A stretch of DNA of 33,642 nt. Origin: Acidobacteriota bacterium. GTDB lineage: Bacteria > Acidobacteriota > Vicinamibacteria > Vicinamibacterales > UBA8438. Position 1 is the first letter of the stretch. Every line of letters begins with the position of its first letter. The position numbers and the translations under genes were made by a program. The notes beneath the pieces are model-generated. The model saw only the letters and a program-made list of their open reading frames with translations, did no database searches and was not told where the DNA came from. Shown piece by piece: positions 6,809-19,000 of the stretch. The stretch covers positions 58,581 to 92,222 of the forward strand of contig JAGWAJ010000005.1 in assembly GCA_021296475.1 (NCBI GenBank), written 5' to 3'.

Positions 6809-9800
6809 TTACTCCAATAGCGACTGCAGGAGTTGTGCCGGGTGCAGGGCCCGGACGCCGGCGAAGTCGTGGACCTGGTGCCGGCACGACGTGCCGGCGG
6901 CCACGAGGACGCCGCCCGGGCCGAGCTCCCGCGCGGCCGGCAGGAGGCGCAGCTCGCCGATCTGGCGGGAGATGTCGAAGTGCTCGCGCGCGTATCCGAA
7001 CGAGCCCGCCATGCCGCAGCAACCGGAATCGAGGTCGGTGACCCGCGCTCCGGGGATGCGGTCGAGGAGCGCCTTGGCGGGTCCTACCAGCCCGAGGGAC
7101 TTCTGGTGGCAGTGGCCGTGGAGGAGGATCTCCTCGGGGCCGGAGCCGAGCGCGAGCGACGCGCTGCCGTCGTCGAGGCGCCGGTTCAGGAAGTCCTCGA
7201 ACAGGACACAGGCCGTCGCGACCTCGCGCGCCTGCTGCTGCGCCTCCCCGCGGAGGAGCGCGGGCGCATCGTCGATCAGCGCCGACAGGCAGCTCGGCTC
7301 CAGCAGGACGATCGGCGTGCCGGCCGCGGCCAGCGGATGGAGTCGGCGCACCGCGTCCGCGGCCCGGTCGCGCGCCGCGCCCAGGAGGCCCTGCGAGATG
7401 AGCGGCCGCCCGCAACAGGCGTCCGGGCCGAGTCCCACCGCGAGGCCGGCCGCTTCGAGGACGTCGGCCGCCGCCAGGCCGATGTCGGGGTCGTAGTAGT
7501 TCGTGAACGTGTCGGCGAACAGGATGGCGTCCGGAGCGGCCGCTCCGTCGCCGGTCGCGGCCTCTCCGTTGCCAGCCGTGACCGCTCCGTTGCCGGTGGC
7601 GCTCGCCGCGCCGGTGCGCTCGGTCGGCAACACCCGCGCGCCGGGTGCGCGCGCCTCGCCGCGGCCGCCGCTGGGCCGGTCGCCCCACGCCGCCGCGAGC
7701 GTCCGCGGCGCCCACGCCGGCAGCGAGCGGCGGCGGTCGATGCCGAAGACCGTCTCGTTCAGTCGCCGGACCCAGCCGCGCGCGAGCCAGGGATTGAGCA
7801 GCGGCGCAGCGCGGCTGGCCAGCGCCGACAGGTCGTGGATGTGGCCGAGCACGCGCGCCCGGAGCGGCGTGCCGTGGCGCCGCTGGTAGTCGGCCAGGAA
7901 CTCGCTCTTGAAGCGCGCCATGTCGACGCCGACCGGACACTCCGTCTTGCAGGCGCGGCACTCCAGGCAGAGGTCGAGAACGTCGTGGACGCCGCGTTCC
8001 CCGAGCCCCGCCTCGCGCGGCCCGTCCAGCCCGAGCGCGCCCGTCATCGCGAGCCGCAGGGCGTTGGCCCGCCCCCGGGTCGAGTGCGCCTCGTCGCGCG
8101 TCGCCATGTAGGAGGGGCACATCGTTCCCGAGAGGGTCTTGCGGCAGGCGCCGACGCCGCTGCACATCTCGACCGCGCGCCCCAGCCCGCCGTACGCGCT
8201 GTGGTCGAAGGCGGTGGGCGGATCCGGCGTTCGGTAGGCCGCGCCGTAGCGCAGGTTGGCCGTCAGCGGCGGCGCGTCGACGATCTTCCCCGGGTTGAAG
8301 AGGCCCTCCGGATCGAACGTCCGCTTGACGGTCCGGAACGCGTCGTAGAGCGCCGGGCCGAACATGCGGGCCATGAACGGACCGCGCACCAGTCCGTCGC
8401 CGTGCTCGCCCGACAGCGCGCCGCCGAACTCGAGGACGAGGTCGGCGATCTCGGTCGCGATCGCCTCGAACTGCCGTACTCCGGACGCGGTCTTCATGTT
8501 GACGACGGGTCGCACGTGGAGGCACCCGACCGAGGCGTGGGCGTAGACGCCGGCCGTCGTGCCATGGCGCCGGATGATGCTCAAAAAGCGCGCGATGAAG
8601 TCGCGGAGCTTCTCGGGCGCGACGGCGGTGTCCTCGACGAACGAGATGCTCTTCGCGTCCCCCTTCATGGCCATCGAAAGTCCGAGGGACGACTCGCGAA
8701 GCTTCCAGATCCGGGCCTGATCGGCCGGCGCGGTGGCGCGCGTGGTGTGGACGGCGGAGCCCCGGGCGCGGACGGCGGCCTCGAGGCGCTCGAGCCGCGG
8801 GACGAGCTCCTCCGCGGTGTCGCCGTACAGCTCGACGCAGAGCAGCGCTCCGCAGTCCGTCCGGAGGACGGCGCGGCGCATCGCGTCGAGGGCGGGGTTC
8901 TCGCGCGCATGATCGAGGATGGAACGGTCCATCACCTCGATCGCCGACGGATCGTGCTCGAGGATGGCCGGCGTGTCGCCGAGCGCGTCGAGCAGGTCGC
9001 CGTACTCGATGGTCAGCACCGCTTTCGCGTGCGGCAGCGGGACCAGGTTGAGCCGGGCCTCGAGGATCAGGCCTAGCGTGCCCTCCGAGCCGACGATGAG
9101 CTTCGCCAGGTTGAACGGCTCGCCGGCTGCCGAGCGGGCGGGCGTGAAGGCGTCGAGGTTGTAGCCGCCGACGCGGCGCAGGATCTTCGGATAGCGGCGC
9201 TCGATCTCGTCCGCGTGCCGGGCGGCGAGACGGCGCACCGTCCGGTAGCAGCCGCCCTCGAACGTCGGCGCCGCGCAAACGGCATCGAGCTCGGCGCCGT
9301 TCAGCGGCCGGAAGTGGGCGACCGAGCCGTCGGCCAGGGCCACGTGGAGGTCGAGGACGTGGTCGATGGTCTTCCCGTAGCGCACCGAGCGGGCCCCGCT
9401 CGAGTTGTTGGAGATCATCCCGCCGATGGTCGCGCGGCTCGCGGTCGAGATGTCGGGCGCGAACCGCAGGCGGTGGGGGGCGAGCTGCGCGTTCAGCTCG
9501 TCGAGCACGATGCCCGGCTCGACGCGCGCCCAGCGTTCCTCGACGTTCACCTCGAGCAGGCGGTTGAGGTACTTCGACGTGTCGAGCTGCAACCCCGCTC
9601 CGATGGCCTGGCCGGCCTGCGAGGTGCCGCCCCCGCGGGCGGTGATGGAGCAGCCGTGGGCGCGGGCGCAGTCGATGGCGGCCAGGACGTCTTCGCGCGA
9701 GCGGGCGATGGCGACGCCGAGCGGCCGGATCTGGTAGACGCTGGCGTCGGTCGAGTAGAGGGCCCGCGACACCGCGTCGAAGCGGACCTCGCCGTCGAGG

Positions 9801-9832
9801 CGTGCCTCGAGGTCGCGACGGAGCTCATCCAT
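6809..9832 (-). CDS. FAD-linked oxidase / Fe-S / CCG-domain fusion (D-2-hydroxyglutarate dehydrogenase, YdiJ-like)
   Basis: A 1007-residue protein joining a GlcD-type flavoprotein to a GlpC/LutA-type electron-transfer part. The PCMH FAD domain spans about 40-265 (ARGGGTSQAGQAIG at 65-78; GSEGTLG at 248-254). The FAD-oxidase C domain contains GALSGEHGDG (471-480). The Fe-S motifs are C557/C563/C572 and C622/C625/C628/C632. Two CCG-type motifs follow in the C-terminal third (CCGRP; SGCCGMAGSFGY). The architecture matches E. coli YdiJ and related D-2-hydroxyglutarate or D-lactate dehydrogenases. The ATG at 9832 overlaps the end of the DUF429 gene by 8 bp. An Ala/Gly/Thr linker between the Fe-S and CCG parts is encoded partly by 21-bp repeats (7540-7602). 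Confidence 0.88.
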   Translation of the reverse strand: MDELRRDLEARLDGEVRFDAVSRALYSTDASVYQIRPLGVAIARSREDVLAAIDCARAHGCSITARGGGTSQAGQAIGAGLQLDTSKYLNRLLEVNVEERWARVEPGIVLDELNAQLAPHRLRFAPDISTASRATIGGMISNNSSGARSVRYGKTIDHVLDLHVALADGSVAHFRPLNGAELDAVCAAPTFEGGCYRTVRRLAARHADEIERRYPKILRRVGGYNLDAFTPARSAAGEPFNLAKLIVGSEGTLGLILEARLNLVPLPHAKAVLTIEYGDLLDALGDTPAILEHDPSAIEVMDRSILDHARENPALDAMRRAVLRTDCGALLCVELYGDTAEELVPRLERLEAAVRARGSAVHTTRATAPADQARIWKLRESSLGLSMAMKGDAKSISFVEDTAVAPEKLRDFIARFLSIIRRHGTTAGVYAHASVGCLHVRPVVNMKTASGVRQFEAIATEIADLVLEFGGALSGEHGDGLVRGPFMARMFGPALYDAFRTVKRTFDPEGLFNPGKIVDAPPLTANLRYGAAYRTPDPPTAFDHSAYGGLGRAVEMCSGVGACRKTLSGTMCPSYMATRDEAHSTRGRANALRLAMTGALGLDGPREAGLGERGVHDVLDLCLECRACKTECPVGVDMARFKSEFLADYQRRHGTPLRARVLGHIHDLSALASRAAPLLNPWLARGWVRRLNETVFGIDRRRSLPAWAPRTLAAAWGDRPSGGRGEARAPGARVLPTERTGAASATGNGAVTAGNGEAATGDGAAAPDAILFADTFTNYYDPDIGLAAADVLEAAGLAVGLGPDACCGRPLISQGLLGAARDRAADAVRRLHPLAAAGTPIVLLEPSCLSALIDDAPALLRGEAQQQAREVATACVLFEDFLNRRLDDGSASLALGSGPEEILLHGHCHQKSLGLVGPAKALLDRIPGARVTDLDSGCCGMAGSFGYAREHFDISRQIGELRLLPAARELGPGGVLVAAGTSCRHQVHDFAGVRALHPAQLLQSLLE
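7540..7602 (-). repeat. Three 21-bp tandem repeats in the interdomain linker of the fusion dehydrogenase
   Basis: Units at 7540-7560, 7561-7581 and 7582-7602 follow the pattern CCKCTCCGTYGCCRGYSGYGR on the plus strand. On the coding strand they give the heptapeptides ATGNGAV, TAGNGEA and ATGDGAA. They form a flexible, low-complexity linker in which copy number could vary without shifting the frame. Confidence 0.8.
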
Positions 9833-10462
9833 CCGGCGCAGTATAGGCCGGGCCCCACCGCGGCGCCGTCCAGATCCAGCCCTCACGCTCGGCCGTGCTG
9901 CGGTCCTGGGGAGGTATCGCCCGCCCCGCGATGAAATCCTCCGCGGCCAGCACGCAGACGGAAGCATCGAGGACGTCAGCGTTGTCCGAGAGAGCAGTCA
10001 CGAGCCGCGTCGGGATCATCATCTTCTGGCGCAGCGCAGCGACGATCTCGCGTCGCCCCTCGACGTGGATCGGGTTCTTCTTCTTGTAGCGGGTCGACCG
10101 AATCCCGTGCGCAATCAGCGTGGCGGCGGGATAGACCTCGCGGCCGCATGGCCGTCCAGGGCCGCCGGATCCCAGGCCAGCGGGATCTGGGCCCCGAGGC
10201 TGGCTCGCAGGCTGCCCAGGAGCCTGAGCGCTGCGTGCGCGGTCCGGGCGATACGATCTGCGCCCACATCGAGGGGTGTCTTGCCGATCTCGCGTTGAAC
10301 GAACAGGTCGGTCGCTCGCCGAAACATCGCGTCCGGAGGGGTGTCGATCGTCGCGCCCGCGGAGTGCCCGTCCAGAGATCCTGCCATGTGGCGAGGCCAA
10401 CCGAGCGGCGCGTCGATGGCGATGACGGCAGTCGCCTCAGAGGCAGCCAGCCATCCTTCCAC
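9825..10462 (-). pseudogene. DUF429-type protein, interrupted by a frameshift
   Basis: Two overlapping minus-strand frames carry consecutive halves of one protein. The upstream half (10462 to about 10150) includes VIAIDAPLGWP, GHSAGATIDTPPDAMFRRA and GKTPLDVGADRIARTAHAAL, typical of the DUF429 predicted nuclease-like family. The downstream half (about 10147 to 9825) continues with REVYPAATLIAHGIRS, then YKKKNP and an ALSDNADVLDASVCVLAAEDF segment. The frames join near GCGGCCGCGAGGTC (about 10135-10150), where one extra base would restore continuity. The first 40 or so family residues also seem to be missing. The 3' end overlaps the start of the fusion dehydrogenase. It is either a decaying gene or an assembly error in a GC-rich run. 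Confidence 0.7.
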
Positions 10463-10482
10463 GATGGACTCGCGTACAAGGC

Positions 10483-10524
10483 GATGGCCGCCGCGACCCG
10501 TCGGTCGGGTCCACGGCGGCCATC
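10483..10524 (-). terminator. Long hairpin downstream of amtB
   Basis: GATGGCCGCCG (10483-10493) pairs perfectly with CGGCGGCCATC (10514-10524), and nested inside GACCCG (10495-10500) pairs with CGGGTC (10506-10511) around a TCGGT loop. It sits about 65 nt past the amtB stop codon. There is no long T tract, so it may be a stabilising or Rho-related 3' structure rather than a classical intrinsic terminator. Confidence 0.5.
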
Positions 10525-10588
10525 CGCGCGCCGACGATCGCGGCGAGAGGGGGCGCGCCAGCCAGACGTCCCCCTCGCCGCCCGGTTC

Positions 10589-11911
10589 CTAGTGCGTGAA
10601 CTGGAAGCCGCCGTAGGCCTCCATGCCGTGCTCGCCGACGTCGAGCCCCATCCGTTCCTCCTCGGCGCTGACGCGGAGGCCGATCGTGAACTGGAGGGCG
10701 AAGAAGATGGCGAGCGCCGCGATGAACGAGAAGGCGCCGTAGGCCAGGACGCCGATGAGCTGCGTCAGGAACGAGTGGCCGGCGCTGAAGATGCCGACGG
10801 CCAGCGTGCCCCAGATGCCGCACGTCAGGTGGACGGAGATGGCTCCGACGGGGTCGTCGAGGCCGGCGCGGTCGATCAGCAGCACCGAGCCGACCACGAT
10901 GAGGCCGGCGATGAGTCCGATGACCATCGCCGCGTTGACGCTCACGACGTCCGCGCCGGCGGTGATGCCGACGAGTCCGGCGAGCGCGCCGTTCAGCACC
11001 ATGGTGAGGTCGGGCTTGTGCTGCACCGTCCACGACGCGGCCATGGCGCCGATGATGCCGGTCGCCGAGGCGAGGCAGGTGGTCACGAAGACGAGCGAGA
11101 CCAGCTCCGGGTCGGCGCTGAGCACGGAGCCGCCGTTGAAGCCGAACCAGCCGAGCCAGAGCAGGAAGACCCCGATGGTGGCCAGCGGCATGCTGTGCCC
11201 GGGTATCGGCTTGGCCCGACCCTCGAAGTACTTGCCCAGGCGCGGGCCGAGGACGATGACGCCGGCCAGGGCGCCCCACCCGCCGACCGAGTGCACGAGC
11301 GTGGACCCGGCGAAGTCGTAGAAGCCCATCGCGTCGAGGAACCCGCCGCCCCACTTCCACGAGCCGGCGATGGTGTAGATGAACGCCACGTAGATGGTTG
11401 TGAAGATGAGGAACGACCCCAGCTTGATCCGCTCCGCCACCGCGCCCGAGACGATGGTGGCGGCCGTGGCGGCGAACATCGCCTGGAAGATGAAGTCCGT
11501 CCAGTACGTGTAGGCGCCGTCGGCGTAGGCGACGGTGTTCCCCTCGGCGCCTGGGTCGAGCCCGAAGCCGGCGAAGCCCAGGAACTGCCCGACCGAGAAG
11601 TCGCCCGGGTACATGAGGTTGAACCCCACGATGGCGTACGTGATGAGGCCGATGGCGATGACCCCGGTGTTCTTGAACAGGATGTTCACCGTGTTCTTCG
11701 CCTGCGTCAGCCCGCTCTCGAGGCACGCGAAGCCGAGGTGCATGATGAAGACGAGGAACGTGGCGACCAGCATCCAGGTGTTGTTGACGGTGAACAGCTC
11801 CTGCGAGGCGGTCTCCTGGGCGAACACCGCGTGCGGGATGAGGACGATGGCCAGCAGCACGAGCGACAGCGTGGCCGCGCGGACGATCGAGCGACGGAAT
11901 CCAGTTTTCAT
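10589..11911 (-). CDS. amtB: Ammonium transporter AmtB
   Basis: A 440-residue Amt family channel for NH4+/NH3 in the cytoplasmic membrane. Residues 1-31 form a cleavable signal peptide (ending HAVFAQ-E), as in E. coli AmtB. About eleven hydrophobic helices follow. The twin pore histidines are H207 (STLVHSVGG) and H361 (SVHLTCGIWGT), and the family signature WLGWFGFNGGS is at 252-262. AGGAAG lies 6 nt before the ATG. It is 45 bp downstream of the PII gene on the same strand, the classic glnK-amtB operon, in which PII binds and blocks AmtB at high nitrogen. Expression is probably driven by the sigma-54 promoter upstream of the PII gene. Confidence 0.97.
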   Translation of the reverse strand: MKTGFRRSIVRAATLSLVLLAIVLIPHAVFAQETASQELFTVNNTWMLVATFLVFIMHLGFACLESGLTQAKNTVNILFKNTGVIAIGLITYAIVGFNLMYPGDFSVGQFLGFAGFGLDPGAEGNTVAYADGAYTYWTDFIFQAMFAATAATIVSGAVAERIKLGSFLIFTTIYVAFIYTIAGSWKWGGGFLDAMGFYDFAGSTLVHSVGGWGALAGVIVLGPRLGKYFEGRAKPIPGHSMPLATIGVFLLWLGWFGFNGGSVLSADPELVSLVFVTTCLASATGIIGAMAASWTVQHKPDLTMVLNGALAGLVGITAGADVVSVNAAMVIGLIAGLIVVGSVLLIDRAGLDDPVGAISVHLTCGIWGTLAVGIFSAGHSFLTQLIGVLAYGAFSFIAALAIFFALQFTIGLRVSAEEERMGLDVGEHGMEAYGGFQFTH

Positions 11912-11956
11912 TGGCGTCTTCCTGGTCCTTCCTGTTGCGTAGCGCGGAGCGGATTC

Positions 11957-12684
<728 letters not shown>

Positions 12685-12688
12685 TGCC

Positions 12689-12739
12689 GGAGCTTGCGCT
12701 GCAGAATGCCGGCGGAGCGATTGCCGCGGCGCAAGCTCC
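12689..12739. repeat. Perfect 11-bp inverted repeat in the nifA-glnK gap
   Basis: GGAGCTTGCGC (12689-12699) and GCGCAAGCTCC (12729-12739) pair perfectly around a 29-nt loop. It could be a 3' structure of the activator mRNA. The 581-bp gap from 12296 to 12876 otherwise holds the sigma-54 promoter, the 11-bp motifs and the 12843-12881 palindrome. I see no gene in it. Confidence 0.5.
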
Positions 12740-12842
12740 CGGGCCGGTGGGGGCTGGGGCCGAACCACGGAGCCTGCGACGGGTTCCGCGGCTAGCCCAC
12801 CATCCGTCGCCTGACGGCTCCGCCTGGTGCCCAACCATGCCT

Positions 12843-12876
12843 GCTAGGAGTCTGCACCGTCCTACGGCGCAGACTC

Positions 12877-12881
<5 letters not shown>
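12843..12881 (-). terminator. 13-bp perfect palindrome over the stop codon of the activator gene
   Basis: GCTAGGAGTCTGC (12843-12855) and GCAGACTCCTAGC (12869-12881) form a perfect 13-bp stem with a 13-nt loop. One arm includes the TAG stop codon (12879-12877) of the nifA-like gene. It would terminate or protect the mRNA 3' end. The GCGCAGACTCC core recurs at 25788 and 33569. Confidence 0.6.
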
Positions 12882-14418
<1,537 letters not shown>

Positions 14419-14459
14419 CGCGTGGGTGTTGCCGCCTTGCGAAACCATGCCCATTGGGC

Positions 14460-14476
14460 AAGCAAAGCGCGTGCCA
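14460..14476 (-). promoter_or_regulatory. Near-perfect sigma-54 promoter of the nifA-like gene
   Basis: Minus strand 14476-14460 reads TGGCACGCGCTTTGCTT, a full match to TGGCACG-N4-TTGCW, with GG (14475-14474), ten bases, then GC (14463-14462). The expected start site is near 14450. An activator gene that itself has a sigma-54 promoter suggests autoregulation. Confidence 0.85.
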
Positions 14477-14554
14477 AATGGATGGCGTCGCGGTGACGGA
14501 TCGCGTGCATCGAGAGCCCGCGTGCTGCGCCTGCCTCCGAGGGACGCCGGCGAA

Positions 14555-16000
14555 TCAGACGGGGGCGGGCAGGGCCGATGTACCCATCAGGTGGGCATCG
14601 ATCCCGCGAGCGGCGCTGCGGCCCTCGGCGATCGCCCAGACGATGAGCGACTGGCCGCGCTGCATGTCCCCGGCGGTGAAGACGGCCGGCACGCTGGTCA
14701 TCCAGTTCTCGTCGCGCCACACGTTGCCCCGCTCGGTCAGCCGGACGCCGAGGTCGGTCAACAGCCCGGGCCGCTCCGGGCCCAGGAACCCCATGGCGAG
14801 CAGCACGAGATCGGCCTTGAGCTCGAACGCGCTGTCGGGGATCGGGTCGAACGCAACGCGGCCTTCGCGGCGGGTCATCTCGACCCTCGTCGCGTGGAGC
14901 GTGCTGACGTGGCCGTTGCCGGACCCGGTGAAGCGCTCGGTGGATACCGCGTAGACGCGGTCGCCGCCCTCCTCGTGGGCGGCCGAGACCCGGAAGATCT
15001 GCGGCCACGTGGGCCACGGGTTGCCGGGCGCCCGCTCGTCCGGCGGACGCGGTAGCAGCTCGAACTGGGCGACCGAGCGGGCGCCCTGGCGATGCACGGT
15101 CCCCAGGCAGTCGGCTCCCGTGTCCCCGCCGCCGATGATCACGACGTGCTTGCCGCGCGCCGTGATCTGCTCGTCCGCCGGCACGGCGTCTCCCTCGCAG
15201 CGGCGGTTCTGCTGCGTGAGGTAGTCCATGGCGAAGTGGATGCCCTCGAGCTCCCGGCCCGGCACCTTCAGGTCGCGCGGCCAGCCGGCGCCGCCGGCGA
15301 GAAGCGCCGCGTCGTACCCGCGCTGCATCTCCTCGGCCGACAGGTCGACGCCGACGTTCACCCCCGTGCGGAAGCGGATGCCCTCGGCCTCCAGAATCTG
15401 CAGGCGGCGGTCGAGGTAGCGCTTCTCCATCTTGAACTCGGGGATGCCGTAGCGCAGCAGTCCGCCGATGCGGTCGGACTTCTCGAAGACCGTCACCGTG
15501 TGACCGGCACGGTTGAGCTGGTCCGCGGCAGCCAGGCCGGCAGGGCCGGAGCCGACCACCGCCACCGTCTTGCCGGTGCGCGTGGCCGGCGGCTCGGCGT
15601 GGATCCGCCCCTCGTCGAAGGCGCGCTCGACGATCGCCAGCTCGATCGACTTGATGGTGACCGGCTCCCGGTCGATGGCCAGCACGCACGACCCCTCGCA
15701 CGGGGCGGGGCAGAGCCGTCCCGTCCACTCCGGGAAGTTGTTGGTCTTGTGCAACCGGTCGATGGCCGCCTGCCACTTGTCGCGGTAGACCAGGTCGTTC
15801 CAGTCCGGGATCAGGTTGCCGAGCGGGCACCCTTCATGACAGAACGGGATGCCGCAATCCATGCAGCGCGCGCCCTGCGCGCTGAGGTCATCCGACCGAT
15901 ACGGCAGATAGACCTCGCGCCAGTCGCGCACGCGCTCGCCGACCGGGCGGGCGGGCGGCTTCTGCCGCTCGATTTCGAGGAACCCCTTCAGCTTGCCCAT
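14555..16000 (-). CDS. gltD: Glutamate synthase small subunit GltD
   Basis: A 481-residue NAD(P)H-oxidising subunit of glutamate synthase. It passes electrons to GltB for reduction of 2-oxoglutarate plus glutamine-derived ammonia to glutamate. The N-terminal Fe-S ligands are CMDCGIPFCHEGC (C46, C49, C54, C58) and LCPAPCEGSC (C97, C101, C105). An FAD fold GSGPAGLAAA and an NADPH fold GGGDTGADCLG follow, and the C-terminal FTAGDMQRGQSLIVWA segment closes the FAD site. The MGKLKGFLEIERQ start is the family start. The frame stays open far upstream, antisense-like, through gltB, but that part has no protein similarity. It is 47 bp downstream of gltB, so it forms part of the same operon. Confidence 0.96.
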   Translation of the reverse strand: MGKLKGFLEIERQKPPARPVGERVRDWREVYLPYRSDDLSAQGARCMDCGIPFCHEGCPLGNLIPDWNDLVYRDKWQAAIDRLHKTNNFPEWTGRLCPAPCEGSCVLAIDREPVTIKSIELAIVERAFDEGRIHAEPPATRTGKTVAVVGSGPAGLAAADQLNRAGHTVTVFEKSDRIGGLLRYGIPEFKMEKRYLDRRLQILEAEGIRFRTGVNVGVDLSAEEMQRGYDAALLAGGAGWPRDLKVPGRELEGIHFAMDYLTQQNRRCEGDAVPADEQITARGKHVVIIGGGDTGADCLGTVHRQGARSVAQFELLPRPPDERAPGNPWPTWPQIFRVSAAHEEGGDRVYAVSTERFTGSGNGHVSTLHATRVEMTRREGRVAFDPIPDSAFELKADLVLLAMGFLGPERPGLLTDLGVRLTERGNVWRDENWMTSVPAVFTAGDMQRGQSLIVWAIAEGRSAARGIDAHLMGTSALPAPV

Positions 16001-16047
16001 GATTGTGCGTCGTCGTGTCTCTAGGCGAGCCAGGCTCGCTAGGTTCG

Positions 16048-19000
16048 CTAGGCGCCGATCAGCTCGGCGAACTCCGGCTCGCGCGACTCGGCGCGCGCCC
16101 GGGCCTCGGCCGCGAGCACGCGCTTGTAGTCGCGCGGCATGACCTTGACGAACTGCGCCCGCGTCGCCGGCCAGGTGTCGAGCATCCGCGCCGCGACCGT
16201 GCTGCCGGTCAGATCCGCGTGCCGCGCGAGCATACGCCGGACCAGCGCCTCGTCGTCGTCGTCCAGCGTCTCCAGGTCGACCATGCCGGGGTTGCAGCGG
16301 CGCGGGAAGTCCGCCGCCGCGTCGAGGACGTAGGCGATCCCGCCGCTCATACCGGCCGCGAAGTTGCGGCCCGTGGGGCCGAGAATGACCACCCGCCCCC
16401 CCGTCATGTACTCGCAGCCGTGGTCCCCGACCGCCTCGACGACGGCGTGCGCGCCGCTGTTCCGGACACAGAACCGCTCGCCGGCGACGCCGCGCACGAA
16501 TGCCTCGCCGGCGGTGGCGCCGTACAGGGCGACGTTGCCGATGATGATGTTCTTCTCCGCGGCGAAAGTCGAACGGGCAGGAGGATGGATGACCAGCCGC
16601 CCCCCCGACAGACCCTTCCCGAAGTAGTCGTTCGCGTCGCCCTCGATCGTCATCGAGACGCCGCGCGGCACGAACGCCCCGAAGCTTTGTCCGGCCGAGC
16701 CGGAGAACCGGATGCGGACGGTATCGTCCGGAAGCCCCTCCGCGCCCCACCGGCGCGTGATCTCGGCTCCGAGCATCGTGCCGACGGTCCGGTTGACGTT
16801 GCGGATGGGGAGGTCGAGCGCGACCGGCTCCCTTCGCTCGACCGCCGGCTCGCAGCGCGCGATGAGCTCGGTGTCGAGGGCCCGGTCCAGCCCGTGGTCC
16901 TGAGTGCGCACGCAGTGCCGGCCGACGTGCGGCGCCACCTCCGGGTAGTGCAGGATGGACGACAGATCCAGCCCGCGCGCCTTCCAGTGCTCGACCGCGG
17001 CAACGACGTCGAGCCGGTCGGCGCGGCCGATCATCTCGTCCATGGTCCGGAACCCGAGCTCGCTCATCAGCTCCCGGATCTCTTCCGCGACGAAGCGGAA
17101 GTAGTTCTCGACGAACTCCGGCCGCCCCGTGAAGTGCTTGCGGAGCGCCGGGTTCTGCGTGGCGATGCCCACCGGACAGGTGTCGAGGTGGCAGACGCGC
17201 ATCATGATGCAGCCGGAGACGACGAGCGGGGCGGTGGAGAAGCCGTACTCCTCGGCGCCGAGCAGCGCCGCGACCACGACGTCGCGGCCGGTCTTCATCT
17301 GCCCGTCGACCTGCACCACGATCCGATCGCGGAGCTCGTTCAGCACGAGCACCTGCTGGGTCTCCGCCAGGCCCAGCTCCCACGGCACGCCGGCGTGCTT
17401 GATGCTGGTCAGCGGCGATGCGCCGGTGCCGCCGTCGTGGCCGGAGATGAGCACGACGTCCGAGTGCGCCTTGGCCACCCCGGCGGCCACGGTGCCGACG
17501 CCGACCTCCGCCACCAGCTTGACGTGGATGCGGGCCTCGCGGTTCGCATTCTTCAGGTCGTGGATGAGCTGCGCGAGGTCCTCGATGGAGTAGATGTCGT
17601 GGTGCGGCGGCGGCGAGATGAGGCCTACGCCGGGGGTCGAGTAGCGGACCTTCGCGATCCACGGATAGACCTTGAACCCGGGCAGCTGCCCGCCCTCGCC
17701 CGGCTTGGCCCCCTGGGCCATCTTGATCTGGATGTCGTCCGCGTTCACGAGGTACTCGCTGGTCACGCCGAAACGGCCGGACGCCACCTGCTTGACCGAG
17801 CTGCGGCGCAGGTCGCCGTTCGCATCGGGCGTGTAGCGCGCCGGGTCCTCGCCGCCCTCGCCGGTGTTCGACTTGCCGCCGAGCCGGTTCATCGCGATGG
17901 CCAGCGTCTCGTGCGCCTCCGCGCTGATCGAGCCGTACGACATCGCTCCGGTGGCGAAGCGCTTGAAGATCGCCTCCGGCGCCTCCACCTCGTCGAGCGG
18001 CACCGGCCGGTCGGCCGGCTTCAGGGCGATCAGCCCGCGGAGCGTGGCCCGCTGGCGGTTCTGGCCGTTCACGAGATCCGCATACTCGCGGTAGATCTCG
18101 CGCTGGCCACTCCGGCTGGCGTGCTGCAGCTTGAACACCGTCTGGGGGTTGAAGAGGTGGTACTCGCCGTCGCGCCGCCACTGGTACTCGCCGCCCGAAT
18201 CGAGCTCGCCGTCGTCCCGGCCGCGGGTCGGGAACGCCGCCGCGTGCCGGCGGACCGTCTCGTCGGCGACCGTCTCGATTCCGATGCCGCCCACGCGGGA
18301 TGCGGTCCAGGTGAAGTAGCGGTCGACGAAGTCCTTGTCGAGCCCGACCGCCTCGAAGATCTGCGCGCCGCGGTAGCTCTGCAGCGTCGAGATCCCCATC
18401 TTCGACATCACCTTCAGGACACCCTTCGTGCACGCCCGGATGTAGCGGCGGGCCGCCTCGTCGTGGTCGACGCCCCGGATCTCGCCGCTGGCCAGCAGCA
18501 CGTCCAGCGTCTCGAACGCGAGGTACGGGTTGATGGCGGCGGCGCCGTAGCCGAGCAGCAGCGCCATGTGGTGGCACTCGCGCGCCTCGCCCGTCTCGAC
18601 GAGGAGCGCCACCCGCGTGCGCGTTCCCTCTCGCACCAGGTGGTGGTGCACCCCCGCCGTGGCCAGCAGGGCCGGGATCGGGGCATGCTCCGCGTCCACA
18701 CCGCGATCCGACAGCACCAGGAACGTCGTCCCGGCCTCGATGGCTGCGCTCGCCTGCGCCCGCAGCGCATCCATCGCCTCTGCCAGACCGGTCGCGCCGG
18801 CGCCGGGGTCGAACAGCATCGGCAGGGTCGTAGACCGGAACGCCGGATCGCTCAGGTGCCGCAGCTTCGCGAGCTCGGCGTTCGCCAGCACCGGGTAGTC
18901 GATCTTGACGTGGTGGCACGACGCGGCCTCGGGCGCGAGCAGATTGCGCTCGGCCCCCAGGGTCGACCCCATGTCGGTTACCAGCTCCTCGCGGATCGCG

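Noticed and set aside
6833-9076. A 747-codon plus-strand frame opposite the fusion dehydrogenase
   Set aside because: Antisense shadow. Composition is low-complexity and the other strand has all family motifs.
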